DNA of 64,000 nt from Pelodera strongyloides (taxonomy: Eukaryota > Nematoda > Chromadorea > Rhabditida > Rhabditidae): positions 310,001 to 374,000 of the forward strand of contig JAANDG010000067.1 of assembly GCA_036852015.1 (NCBI GenBank). The letters run 5' to 3'. The notes under the pieces are model-generated. The model had not been told where the DNA came from and ran no database searches. It saw only the letters and a program-made list of their open reading frames with translations. Shown here piece after piece: positions 43,901 to 56,432 of this stretch; within the stretch, counting starts at the first letter, position 1, and every line of letters starts with the position of its first letter. The translations under genes were made by a program, and so were the position numbers.

Positions 43901-46900
43901 CGGTTTCGCAAAATAAGGAACATCAAATCCGTATCCGTTGAACCAAAATCGAACTATCTGGGATATATTCGTAATTAGCACCTTCTGCTCCTCCACCTTC
44001 GCTTCGACCGGTGGCTTTCGAATAATCTTCTGCTCTTTCTGTACTTCTTTCTGATGAACAGGCTTCTTCGCTGCCTCTTTCTTTGCGTGTGGAGTTGAGG
44101 TGGCCGACGAACGAGGACGCGCAACTGAAAATGAAACTATAGTATACAAAGTGAAGGTATACAAATACCACAAGACTAAGACCGGTCCCTAGATGACATG
44201 AGCTGAACCCACACAGCTCTACAAAAACACGAGAAGGGTTACAGCTGACCAAAATGCCTGGTTCTAGTCCTGCAAGACACCTGAACCTCAAATGTTTTTC
44301 CGAGAACTCCCATTGATGCACCGCATCGTAATCACAAGAATCCAGGTTGTCAAAAAGAAACTACTATCCGAATTTTGGTTGCACTTGAGCTTACACGTAG
44401 TTTGCAGAACGTTCTAATATGCACCCTACATTTTGACCAGCTAACAAACCTAATAAACTATTCCAAAAAAAGTATAATCTTACCTGGCACAGCTGGTTTC
44501 GGTCTCGCACTCCTTGGCGCAGGTCTTTTCGGAGTGGTTGGTGCGTACATCGACTGCGTCATCAAATTATTATTTGCTGGCGCACTCTTGGTGACTGAAC
44601 TCAATAGGGCTCGATTCGCCACAACAGGGGGAGTTCGCATAGGACGAGCGCTCTGCAATTAATACATGATAGATACACGTAACACGGATAACATAATATT
44701 CTAATTATAGATAACCAGACGGCTACGTCCCTACGTCGGCTGAGGCGTCTTTCGATACTTATGAAACGTCGGTAACGTAGACGAAAATCTTACGAATGAA
44801 GACATAAATAGTTTTTTTTACATGAGAAAATTGAGCTGCGGCACTCTTTTATACCCGAAGTGGAACAATTTATTCGAATTATACTTCCGTAACGTGAGTG
44901 CTAGCGCACACTTCAGTTACTCTTTTATATAATAAGGTAGTTTAGGTCACAATTCAGTAACAGCTAGAGCAACATCCCATACAGTGGTAAAGGGAGAAAG
45001 ACAAGGCTATAAAGGCCAGTTCACATGTCTGGCATACAAGGTGACGGTTCGGTAATTTTTGTACCAACAATAAAAAGCAAGAAAATTTGCCTACCGGTGG
45101 CATATACATACTCGCGGTCATTGGTGAAGCACGCACGCGAGACTGTGTGGGTGTGGTGGTCTGGAATATGTGCATGAAAATGGGAAAATAGGGATATTAT
45201 ACGGCTAGGAAGGCTAGGAAGCCGATACCCCAGTTTCAGAGAGACGAATCACTTAATAAAATCTGCATTTACGTAGTACTAATCGCAACCCTCAATCGTG
45301 CATCTCACGTACTTGGTACTTGGTAGTGACACCAAACAAAAAACCACATCTCCCACAGGATACCCGGTTAAATTAACTGGCGAGAGACAACAAAGACCGG
45401 AATAGTCTTTTGCACCGTTTACCCCGCTTATAAAAATCCCGAAACACGATGATTTTCACACACACACAAATAACCACTCAGAGGTAAAAAGGTAACAGAT
45501 CACAGTCAATAAATGACAACACCATTCAAAATAATAATAAATAATAAACAAAGCGCAACCCACTTCCACTGGAGGCGGTGGTGCCGGACCAGATGTTGGT
45601 GATAACTTCTTGTCATACGCACGCTGGTCTTTAGGAACAGTCTGAACGATAAATCATCATTATAGTTAACGACTAAATTATAAATTATATTTGGAAAATT
45701 GGAAAATTATGGTAAACTTAGAGGGTGGCATAAATGCCTATGAAGAGCAAATACTAACTTCAGAAATGATCCTGTGCTGTGCAACATGGTCTCTGTTTGT
45801 TCTGTTTTTTTTTCCGTGAGCCTGACCCTTTAAATGAAGATGCATAACAAAATTAAGAACACAAAAACCATACTTGTAGATAGGAAATCTCTCTCGGCGT
45901 GCTGCTTCCAAAAGCAAATGTCGGTTTATTCTTGAGAGCGGAGGTTCGCGAGTGGGCCGCGTGCGCCTTTTGTAGAATCGCCTAAAATAATACGTTTTTA
46001 GTTTATTAATTTAAAGCGAAATGCTAGTCTCTTTGGAAAATTCGCATATGATAAGCAAATCCTATGTATCCTATGCTAATTTTGTACGATTGCCGTGGAC
46101 GATCGTACAAAATTAGCATAGGATACATAGGATTTGCTTATCATATGCAAATTTTCCAAAGGGGCTAGCATTTCGCTTTAACTTACAAGTGTGAAGTGAA
46201 GGGGGTGGCATGAACACAACCAGAAGCTATTCCGAATCATAAATAAATACCAGACAATAAGCTAAACAACAGTGAACACAAAAGACAAAAGTGCCAAATG
46301 GAACACGGAATACATAGATGGAATATGGCCCAGATATATATATCCTGATTATCTTTAGAAATGCCCTACCTTACTTGCCATAAGCTTTACAATTAGACAA
46401 CTTCTTAAGTAAATTAAGAGTCATTCAAAATACAAATACAAACATGACCAGTGAAAAATCAAACTTCAAACTGGCAAATTGGTCTATAGTGAGTAAGAGC
46501 TTAAAAGTTAGATTTTGTATATTAAACTAAATAAATCAGAAAGCTGAAAGCCGCCCAAGAGACCACCCCAATAAAAAATATCAGAGAGGAAATAACCACC
46601 GTAGCCCAACCCAAAGAAAGATCCCAATTACTGTATACATAAATAAAGGAGAACCAAATGGGACGAATTCTAACAGTAAAAGTAGAGACTAAGTTACGTA
46701 CATGTTCTACATCATGCCGTCTAGTTAGTGGATAAACAATATAAAAAATGACAATATCAATTGTTTACAAAACTTACCCTTTGCTCGCGTTCACGCATCT
46801 TTGCCTGATACGGAAACAATTTCAACACAGACTACGATAAAGTAAGGAATCGGAAAATGTAACATACTATCGTAGCTTAAATTACTTACTGTTCAATTAC

Positions 46901-48967
46901 TCGACATACCTTAGCAGAAGGTAGGGAAGTGAAGTAATAAGAAACAACCAGGAGAGGAGATACGAGATCAAGAGAGTAAGTAAGCAGTGACAACTAATAA
47001 ACTGCAGGTAAGTCCGAGATACACAGAGAGGGAGGGAGAGAGAGAGTAACAGATACAAAAACAAACCAATAAACCCTCACCTCCTTCTTCTGCTTCTGTG
47101 CTTCCAAGTAGGTCGTCCTTCGATCCAGCGCCTCTTTCTGCCTTCTCAGTTCCTTTTCGGCCATAAGACGAGCTCTGAAACTTTAGCCATATACAAAGTC
47201 ATCACATTCCCGTCCCGCTTTTCGTGTGCCTGCTTAGCTAACAACTATCGAAATAACTAAACAACTTTTGAATGCAGTTGTGTCATGAATAATGAGAACG
47301 CAAAAATAAAATCGAGATAGGGGCAACCTTGATTAGAGCTACAAGTTATCCCGCTATCCGGCTTCCGTGAGGGAACCTGGATTCTCAAGTGAATATACAT
47401 ACAAAGTCAATAAAGTCGTATTCACAGGAAAAAGTAACTATAAAATACAGTATGACAATATAAAGCGCAACACCAGCGAACCACCTGTTCTAACAGAATG
47501 AAACCAGGGCACGGATCAACACAACTTGAAAGTTTGTACTTTGTTGAAACCTCTAGGTGTTGAAACACTTAGCTTTAAAATGTCATAGGTGAATTTACAA
47601 CATCACAAATTGGTAGAACACCTACAGCACCTTATAGTATTCTTTCGTATTCGTAATTTAATTTTCAATTCAATTTCATTAACAAATGGTACGTTTACTA
47701 AATAATTTCCCCCAAAAAAAAGCGAATTGATGAAATACTTTGTCACAAATTTCCCTTAAACGTAAAAATGCTTCACAATGCCACAGGTACAAATGTAATT
47801 CACTACAACTACAAACTACACGAAAAAAAATGAAACAAATTTCCAGCAAATCAATTTAGGATAGACTGAGTAAACAATGCACCTGCGCTCTTCGCAAAAG
47901 CGTACACAAAAAGCGTGGTGAGCTTGCGAGAGTAAAACTTTGTCAAATGGTTAAGTTGTAAACTAACTATGTCAAACTAGCCGCTTACAATATTACTGTA
48001 ATTGCAAATACTGTAATTTTTTTAACTTCTAATCTCAAATCTCACTCAACCAAATAAACTTTGCAGCTGTATTACCAGTTTTCTCTCTCTTGCTTATATA
48101 AATGATGATAAATCTACTCGTTACTCGTTCACAGGTAATAAAGCGGAATGGCACGTGATTTATGAAACATGTGCACTTTTAAGTAGGCAAATGGGTTCCA
48201 CTTTGTGAGATAACACACAGAAAGGCACAGAAATTCCCAGAAAATTAGCATACAGTACATGTAAGTCCGGTTGTCTTGTCCAGCATACGTTTCGAAACCA
48301 CATGGTATACCACTTTAAATTCCACTCGTCCATCAACGACAAAACTACCCTTGTGAGCTTTCCAAGTTCACATAAACCGTTCACTTACCGTTCCTTCTTC
48401 TCCCGGTCCCGTTGCTCGTTCGTCTTGCGAAACTTTTCGTTTTGCTCGGAAATCAGCGCCTGCCTCCTAGCAGCCATGATCTTTTCCGCTTCCGCCTTCC
48501 GCCGCAAAACCTGCAAAATACGAATATTGATTGATAAATTGATATACTTTAAAAATAACTCCCAACGCCGGTAATGACAACAGCTTGCATAGTTCACCAT
48601 ATCTGTCATCGTATTGTCGAACGCTCGACCTGACACAACTTAATCGGTATAGCACGCGTTACTGCAACGCACCATACGAACAGCGAAATATGCACGCACC
48701 ACACTCCTTATCTACCTTGAAACTTCTTGAAATGTTGCGACAGCCGCACACGACGTGGTTGTAAATTCGGAACATAATGCGCAAATTTCATCTACCCACC
48801 TCTTCCATATTATCCGTTACCCTCTTCTTGCCCTTCTCACTCTCCGATGTATTGTTAGAGCGCGAGCGGGCTTGCAGGGAGCCGGGGCCAAAAGGGGGAG
48901 AAGCAACTCTGCCCGCCTCGCCGGCGCCACCCGCACCATGGTGTGATCCTACACCGTTCGACCTCAT
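40925..48967 (-). CDS. MAP7/ensconsin-like microtubule-associated protein (3' end not found)
   Basis: Ensconsin/MAP7 proteins bind microtubules and recruit kinesin-1. Sixteen coding exons fit: 48800-48967, 48389-48510, 47081-47174, 46778-46804, 45874-45981, 45564-45641, 45095-45160, 44484-44652, 43982-44124, 43539-43763, 43264-43425, 42888-43001, 42349-42588, 41951-42070, 41473-41544, 40925-41125. They give 703 codons with consistent phases. A basic coiled coil (KAEAEKIMAARRQ to KQKKEAKMREREQR) leads into PTFAFGSSTPRE, close to the FAFGSSTPR signature of fly ensconsin. A Pro/Ser/Arg-rich part and a long acidic, Glu/Val/Pro-rich middle follow. The short C-terminal helix (EEKEREARKARLAAIMNRMR) resembles the end of the MAP7 domain. 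The start is the first ATG of exon 2; in-frame TGA and TAG close the 5'UTR just upstream. Reading past 40925 runs into intron, so one or more 3' exons are missing from this model. Confidence 0.75.
46011..46181. repeat. TTAA element, family B, in a MAP7-like intron
   Basis: TTAAAGCGAAATGCTAGTCT left and GGCTAGCATTTCGCTTTAA right. It lies 29 bp upstream, in gene orientation, of exon 45874-45981. Confidence 0.9.
48137..48318. repeat. TTAA-type element, family C, in a MAP7-like intron
   Basis: ATAAAGCGGAATGGCACGTG left and CCACATGGTATACCACTTTA right; left TTAA mutated. Confidence 0.65.
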
Positions 48968-49092
48968 GAATGAGGAGATTAGCCGAACCTGAAAATACAT
49001 ATAAATTACTTCCTTCTTCTTTCAGATCCTAAGTATCGACGTAACAAATCAATACGCTAATCAATAACTACATTCATTACACTCTCATCAAC

Positions 49093-49267
49093 ATTAAAGC
49101 GCTGTGGCACGCGGTTCTCAAACATGCGCTGGACAAGCATACTTCCATGAATTCAAACTGCTCCGCCTGTCCACTTTTCGCACCGAATGGAACAAAATCT
49201 GCATACAATCCATGGGAATGCAATTGTCGAGCAAAAGTTTAAAAACCACATGTCACACCACATTAAT
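49093..49267. repeat. TTAA-type element, family C
   Basis: ATTAAAGCGCTGTGGCACGC left and ACCACATGTCACACCACATT (then AA) right, in the intron after the 5'UTR exon. Confidence 0.65.
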
Positions 49268-49297
49268 AAACAATTATATTATCATAAACACACTCAC

Positions 49298-49413
49298 CTA
49301 TCACTTCACGGTCCTCTCAATTATGGACACTGGGTCCTGCTCCTTCTTGTAATAACTTCCCCACAACCGCACTTTCTTCGTGTTTTCTACCGTTAGGGGG
49401 AATATTGTTAAGC
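49298..49413 (-). other. 5'UTR exon of the MAP7-like gene
   Basis: A strong donor (ATAG|GTGAGT) ends this exon at 49298. In the frame that continues into the next exon it closes with TGA TAG directly before the junction, so the exon is untranslated and translation starts at ATG 48967. Its upper limit is set by a possible acceptor (TTCAG) at 49414-49418. It could instead extend further up to a transcription start. Confidence 0.5.
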
Positions 49414-50869
49414 CTGAAATGGTAACATGAATAATCTCAAACATAGAGGTTAATAAGTTCAGTCGAGAGAATGACAAATATCGATTAAACAACATCATAT
49501 GAGACATTGCAAGAGGAGTATAAATATACGAACGAATACACAGTACAAAACGGCAAACTAGCAGAGTAAAAGAGAAAACTTGTAAATATTCAGCGAAAAG
49601 GGAAATATAAGAAGTATAAAGATAGATAGGACAATTCCAGAGTACAAGATCAATGATAGACCTAGACTAATTCTTTCACAATACAGTCTCATCTCACAGG
49701 AAGGAGAGAGGAGAGATGACTGCGAGTTCAATACTAATTCTAGAACCTTTTTCCTTTATAGCTTCAGTGCTCTGCAGTCCTACCCTACAAGCCACTAGTC
49801 ACCACTACAAGATCAATACTAGACTAATCCTCGAACCTTCCTTCCTTCCTACTAGATCTTTACAACCTTCCGACTTGGTGCATGCACTCAATCCTAGGGG
49901 GTCATAAAACGCATAAACTGTGCATAAAGTTCACGCGGATCCACAAAATAGATAAATTGACACGATATCCTATCTCCTACAGCAATTCCAGCATTTCACA
50001 CAACCACGAGCAATAAAGCCTAACAACCTCGAAGCTCAAAGAAAAAGACTGACAAGATAATAAAAAGGGAAAAATAGGGGTTAAAGTCCGGTGTTGCAAC
50101 TGCACTAAATTCTAAATTCTGGTAAGTTTCCCGTTTCTTTACGGGAACTTCCATTTTTTTACGAATCAAAGGTGTACGATAGAGTAAACAATCCTGCTAA
50201 TCTAATATAGTTTAAAACTTATCCATGGAGAATTTGGACTCACTAATTACCACTAAAATTGAACATAACAGTAACTTTTCATATAAACCCTAAATAGCTC
50301 TAGTTTCTAACAAATATTCATCAATAATAAACCCAGCTCATTCCTTCCAAACTACTATTAAATCAAAACAGCCATACCTCTGAGTTGTGCAAAAAGTGCC
50401 GGGAAGCGAAAAGTAGAAAGTAAAAACAGGTTCTTAAACCTAAACCTGTAACTACTCGGGTAGAATTCAAAGGCAGTGAGCGAGCCGTATGCGGTAAGTA
50501 CGATTATCTGCCAGTCAGCACTGAGCCGTTTTAAAGAGCCAGGCTAGGAGGTAGTCTCGCAGTCTCATTTGCTTGCCCGCTTGCCGGCAAGGCACGAAGC
50601 ACGAAACAGGAGTACAAATCAGTCACTCATACTACATGGGCGGGATTGCGGGGTAGCTCAAGTCTCCCCACTAGAATAAGAGAGAATATACTAATCGAGA
50701 ATGATATCTTCCATACTAATCCCAACTCCACTCTTATTACTCCAATTTAATCTACACGTTCACGGAAATAATAAACGCATGATATATTCCACAAAAACCC
50801 ACAACATTATAGTTCAAGAATTCAAGGGCAAAGAGTTTAAGAACTCAACAACTGAATATAATCACAAAC

Positions 50870-51066
50870 TTAGAGCGAAATACCAGCCGTTTTTTGAAAC
50901 ACATCGTGGGCATTGTGGGCAACTGAATTCTCACGTATTTATGGTAATTTACTCAAATTCAGCTCGATTTTTATTCAAATTTATGTTCATTTGTATAAGC
51001 TGCCAGCTGCATGAGAATACTGGTGTACTCGATGCGTTTCAAAAATCAGCCGGTATTTCGCTTTAA
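50870..51066. repeat. TTAA element, family A
   Basis: TTAGAGCGAAATACCAGCCG left (TTAA mutated to TTAG) and CAGCCGGTATTTCGCTTTAA right. Confidence 0.85.
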
Positions 51067-52189
51067 GCGCACATAAAATGTGGCACGTTGAAGAAACAAG
51101 AACATCAAAGATCTGCAGAAATAAGACTATTTCGCAACTCATTTCTGCATTTGCTACACGCCACCAGATTGTCTACGAAATATTGAATGCAAACGATATA
51201 GAAACCAATAACATGGATCGTGAACCCGTGTGAAAAGAGCAAATCAAAGAATTCACATATAAGATAACATAAAACAGTGTTCAAATCGGATAACCACATG
51301 CTCCTTATTATTGCTGATTTATATGAGGTCTAACCATAACCTTTAACTAGTAATAATCATTAAAAAAACTCAACAAGTCCTCTCTACCATCTAGATCCAG
51401 AACAATTACAATCACTAACAAATCATACGGTATCAAAATTCAAAATAACCTATATACAATATAATATAACCGTAGAAGTATAATAGGAAATAATAAGTAT
51501 GTAAATAGAAGACAATAGAGGAATACATACAATATGTAAGGAAAACGGGTATGTGAGAATTCAAAATTAAAACGGAAACGTATTATTGATAAACATATAA
51601 TTATTCCAAATGTTCTAATAATAACCGTCAATAACCGTTATAAGTAAATCAACAAAGGGCTCTTGCTGCTTCAGACAGTACCTCTACCGAGAAACTCTCG
51701 TGACGTCAAAATGGTCAAAATCCCATATTTTTCCAAGTAATGAATAAATTATTCGCCATGGCTTGACGTGTCTGAGAAGTAGAAGTAGGCTTCGTAAGCT
51801 AAAGTAGGGGTTCAATTTTGGAATGACATTCAAAACGCCAAAATTCTAAATTCAAAGTGGCAAGTTCAAAAAATCACTAAGTAATCGCCTCCCCAGCACC
51901 ACACAAAAATATACATCCAAGCTGTGAAACCCCTCGGGATTAAACTGGCCAAATCCCAAAAAGTTATATTTTTCGTAAAAATTTGCTGAAAATTCTGAAA
52001 CTCTACACTCGATCCCCGTTTTTATATGAGTAACTCGATAGCCCCGACATCGACAGGAAAAAAGTATGTACTGATAACATATGACATCGAGAATTACTAC
52101 ATTACTAGAGACAGAAATTCACTCAAAAGAAACACAGGTTTCTTACAATAAGGAATTAAAAACTGAATAAAGTATTCATATATAAAATA

Positions 52190-52262
52190 CCAGCCGTTCG
52201 AAGAGCCCTACGGGCTCTTCTCCGACTGGAGAAATCGGCCTTCGGCCGATTGTTTCCCTATT
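52190..52262. repeat. Paired GC-rich stem-loops
   Basis: AGAGCCCTACGGGCTCT and AATCGGCCTTCGGCCGATT are two tight hairpins separated by TCTCCGACTGGAG. An inverted relative is at 24636-24690. Confidence 0.7.
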
Positions 52263-52450
52263 TAAAAAAAAAGAATTGCGACAATGTAAAAAGTTAACTC
52301 TCGTCTCTTTCTCTTCCGTGCCACTTACATTCACACGTCTCTGATTGTGGAAACGTATAATAATCAGTTTGGATCTCCACTCGACTAATGCTACCACGCA
52401 AATTTGCCATTGACGGTGCTTATGTAGAGCATATTGCTACATCTATGATA

Positions 52451-52531
52451 AGCTAGCATAGCTCAACCGGTAGAGCGTTGGACTGTGGATCGAGAGGTTG
52501 TGCGCTGCTGTGGGTTCGAATCTTGCCAGAG
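52451..52531 (+). repeat. tRNA-like (SINE-type) sequence
   Basis: GCTCAACCGGTAGAGC forms a perfect D-arm-like stem-loop; GTGGGTTCGAATC is a full B box. The extra bases between the anticodon-like arm and T arm, and unpaired ends, argue against an active tRNA. Confidence 0.6.
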
Positions 52532-52657
52532 ACAAAGATTTTGTATGCTCTTTCGATGGAAGATTTTTCTTTATGAAGGGATTTCGTTGTGCACATAAAA
52601 ACAAACCCGTGACAAACTCTTCTCCTTTATATAATAAGATAGGAAAATGAAGCAATC

Positions 52658-52822
52658 TTAAAGACCAGTCGGTTTTTGAAACGCATCGTGGACGAATTCT
52701 TATTTATGCTAATTTGCTCGAATTTTTTATTCTAATTTATGCTCATTTGCATACGCTGCACAAGAATGCTCAACGCTGGTTTACTTGATGTGTTTCAAAA
52801 ACCGGCCGGTATTTCGCTTTAA
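52658..52822. repeat. TTAA element, family A
   Basis: TTAAAGACCAGTCGGTTTTT left and GGCCGGTATTTCGCTTTAA right. Confidence 0.85.
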
Positions 52823-53547
52823 AAGGCAAAATATCACAACAAAAGACGAGAAACAAGCGCTCTTTCGCAATTTCCCATTCTTAATTCCTAATTGCGTTCC
52901 TAATGCTAGGAGGACTGGTTCAGTTGGGCGAGAGTTCAAATCATTGATGTATGCCCTGTTCATGACGCACCCAGACATTTCCTATTTCTTTTTTTTTTGT
53001 TCTTAAATCTTACTCATCAAACCCTATCAAAAAGGAACAATAAAGATAACCAATACAAATAATAATAAACAAATAAAAGAAAGTGTTCCGTAAGTAAATA
53101 AGTTTTATCAGCACTATCACCACACAACAAGTACAGATGAAGCAAACAAAAAGAGCAGAGTACGGTAAAGTAGGTAAAGAAACCTACAAAAGACTGTTCA
53201 ATAGTTCGATCGATTATTCAACTACAACATAGACTGAGTAACACTACAACCTACATCCCATTATAGACTAGTACTGCGTCAGACTATAAACTACAACCCA
53301 TTAAACAACCCCATTCGGAAACGGATATTGTTTTGAAATCGAGTAGTAGTGTGCTTGAGGCTTGAGGGCTACGGAAGGGGCATGAAGCATCTCTTAGAGA
53401 CCTTAGAGTTAATAGGGACGAGAGACGAAAAGTAGGAGGGAATGTGGAAAAAGTGGAGAGGGAAATGAGGAAAAGAAAACGACTAAAGACGGGGAGAGAC
53501 ACACGGTCATAAAAATAGAGATAGAGGGTCAGAACAGGGATGGAAAA

Positions 53548-53605
53548 CGAGAGAGAGAGAGGGAGTCAGAGACAGAAAACGAGAGAGAGAGAGAGAACAG
53601 CGATA
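53548..53605. repeat. GA simple-sequence tracts
   Basis: Two GAGAGA tracts separated by a direct duplication of ACGAGAGAGAGA. Confidence 0.85.
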
Positions 53606-54596
53606 CAATCAGCTGTGGCAGGTGATAAATGTCTATATCTATACTAGGGGACCGAGGCCCACCACAAGATTGGTGTCACACGCAATGGGGCAGAATGGTG
53701 AAATGATCATTATTCAAATTTGCCGCCATCCTGTCGCCCCGGCACCGGCACCCTAAAACGACTACGAAATATGCCATGGGAAACTAATGGACTTCTGATG
53801 GTCTTGTACATGGATGGCTAGCATGTGGTAGAATAGTAAAACTAAGGTAGTCGAATAGTAAAACTAAGGTAACAAAAAACGGGACCCTGGATACAACATG
53901 CTTAAATCTATGTATGACGAAGTGACGATTGTATATCTTAAAGTACAACTGGTTTCGTTATATCTATATTGCTTTATCTTCATCATATTATTTGATGCAC
54001 ACCTCGGTGTTATTTAATAAATAAATAAGGTAGTATTCATAAAACGGAGTATCTAGGTCCAGAAGCAAAAGGCAAAAGGCAAGGCACTAAATTAGAAAAA
54101 TATTAGCAGAAATTAAACTATTCGACTATTCCACAAATCCAATCAGGGCAATATAAACACAATACAAAAGGACGCCCAAAATTATCAAAAAGAAAAATTT
54201 CCAGAAAAAAACACTTCTAATTCCTAATTCCTTTTTCATTCGCTTCACTGACAACTTGATGATAAGTCCTCAATGAAAAAGAAGATAAAAGATAAAACAT
54301 GTCACGGAAAGCCATAACAAAGAACTAATTTAGTAGAGTTAGCAGATAAGAAAGGCCAATCATAACAAAGGTATAAGGGCGTGATCCAGATATGAAATTC
54401 CAAACGGAATCCGGAAAATTTCAGAAAATAATTAAAATAATTAAAAATTGCAGATTATGGTTTGGATTCTGCAAGGACAACATCAAAATCAATAGACAAC
54501 CCATTCTGTTTGTCGACTATCATCAAATTCCCAATAAAACTACACATGTTTTCCAATGTTCTCAAACTACACACAAATGGTCTAATGATCTACAGT

Positions 54597-55120
54597 CTAC
54601 AAGTCCCTCAAAAAACATAATCTAAACACCACTATTAATTCTATTCTTGATACTAGAGAACTTAGACGTTAGAGAAATATAGAGGTGTATCCTAGGCCAC
54701 GTACTTGCCTATGAATCTGGCGTATGATGACAAAAAATAGCAAAAAAATACCTAGATTCCGATTTGACAAATATTATTGCAGCCTAAACGTCACGTTTGA
54801 ATTCCAGAGACATTAGAAAATATAGCTTGTCATTCTTGTCAAGCTTAATCCTAGAATATTTGCTTTCGCATTCCTACATAAATCTGGCTATGGCTATCTA
54901 AAAGTACAAGACCCTCAAAAAAATAACATAACTTAAACACCACTATTGGTTCTTGATACTAAAGAACTTAGACGTTAGAGGGTTATCTATCGAGGTGTAT
55001 CCTAGAAGTCTGAATATGACTTAATTCCACAGAGATGTTAGATAATATAACTTGTCGAGCTTTGCTTAATCCTAGAAAATGTGCTTTCGCATTCCTGTGC
55101 AAATCTGGCTATAACTATCC
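54597..55120. repeat. Tandem direct duplication, about 220-300 bp unit
   Basis: The order CCCTCAAAAAA, AACACCACTATT, CTTAGACGTTAGAG, GAGGTGTATCCTAG, CTTAATCCTAGAA, GCTTTCGCATTCCT occurs twice, at 54597-54900 and 54901-55120. The second copy lacks about 80 bp. Confidence 0.85.
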
Positions 55121-55931
55121 GGCACATGCCTCAACAATCACATCACATAAAACATGGATCATAACGCGCAAATCACATAAAGCTGACATAAGAAGAAGGG
55201 TGGATTATGAGATTAGAAGGGACGTTTACATATTCCAAAATTGTGTGTATCTCTCCAAGGTTGACATAAGTATTCAAATGTTAGAGCCACAAAGCTACGG
55301 TAAGATACTGCCAACCTGGGTATACTTCCGAGCTGTCTTTCACACGACCAAGGAAACCATCGGGAAGCAATGCCCAACGATTCAACGAAAGTGATACTAA
55401 ATCGAACATACAAGAAGACACAGATTAAATTCACACAACATCCTATCTATACTATTCTCATGCAAAACTATATGTTAGACTCAGGCGTTTCATTAATTAA
55501 ACTGCCAAATTATTGCTTGGTAAAAGACAAGACTGTGTATGTGTTACATTTTTCTGATTTGAATAAAGAGTTATAAATAAAATAAGATGACACAATAAGC
55601 TTAATCCAAAAAAAGTCAAGAAAACAAAAATAAATAAACTCGACAGTGAATAAGAAAATAATAAAGCAAGAGGAAAATACGCATCACAAAAGCAACAACA
55701 AAATATCAAAACAATACAAGAAGTATTGAACACCGCTTCGAAACGGATTTCACATTCGGAGAAAAAATGGAAACAAATCAATAAAAAATAAAAAATTTAT
55801 TCACAACGTGAACATAGCATGCAAAAGGAACAGTTAACAAAAACATCAACAACTCGATAACAACAAAACTGGAGGAAACAGTAATAAACTAAACAATCAA
55901 GTAAAAACAACACGGGATCCTGAATTTGACT

Positions 55932-56033
55932 TTAAAGCAGTATCGTACCTACTTTGGGAAATTTGCATAGGATACATAGGGTTTGCGTATCATATGCAAA
56001 TTTCCCATTTCCCAAAGTACAATACGGCTTTAA
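55932..56033. repeat. TTAA element, family H
   Basis: TTAAAGCAGTATCGTACCTA left and AAAGTACAATACGGCTTTAA right, with GATACATAGGGTTTGCGTAT inside, shared in part with family B. Confidence 0.82.
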
Positions 56034-56432
56034 AAACGTTAGTCGAAAAGGTTATTAATAAGGTATAGTCAACTAACAATAAGTATCAACTATTAACATC
56101 CATACTGAAATTTTATGGATATATCAATTTATGCTAAAATCGCATTATATCTATCATCTAGCCTTCCGTACACATAACACACAAGTAAATCAAGACTAAT
56201 GTTACACCTACGCTACAAAAGGCTACAATTATAAGGTTACGATATAATAGACGCTAGCTACTGTTAACTGCTCCGGTACGGTCTAGGACTAGGATCCAAA
56301 GGCTGGTAGCCCAAAGATAGGCACAAAAAGCCCAGACAACACAAAAACGAATAAATCTACATCTAACAATTGGCTTCTACTCAACCAATCAAATAATAAA
56401 CTGTAACAAAAATCACTTGCCAAAATTCCACC

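Larger units (their letters stand above)
49414..56432. other. Intergenic, MAP7-like start to RIO1 stop
   Basis: No supported gene in 7 kb. It includes the presumed MAP7-like promoter at its left end, two family A elements, a stem-loop cluster, a tRNA-like sequence, GA tracts, a 300-bp tandem duplication and a family H element. Confidence 0.5.

Noticed and set aside
52451..52531. Functional tRNA gene
   Set aside because: The D-arm and B box are good, but the acceptor ends do not pair and there are extra bases before the T arm.
55213..55434. 73-codon minus-strand ORF with PDGFLGRVKDSSEVYPGW in another frame
   Set aside because: Looks protein-like over a short span, but the plus strand is also open and no splice signals or family support it.
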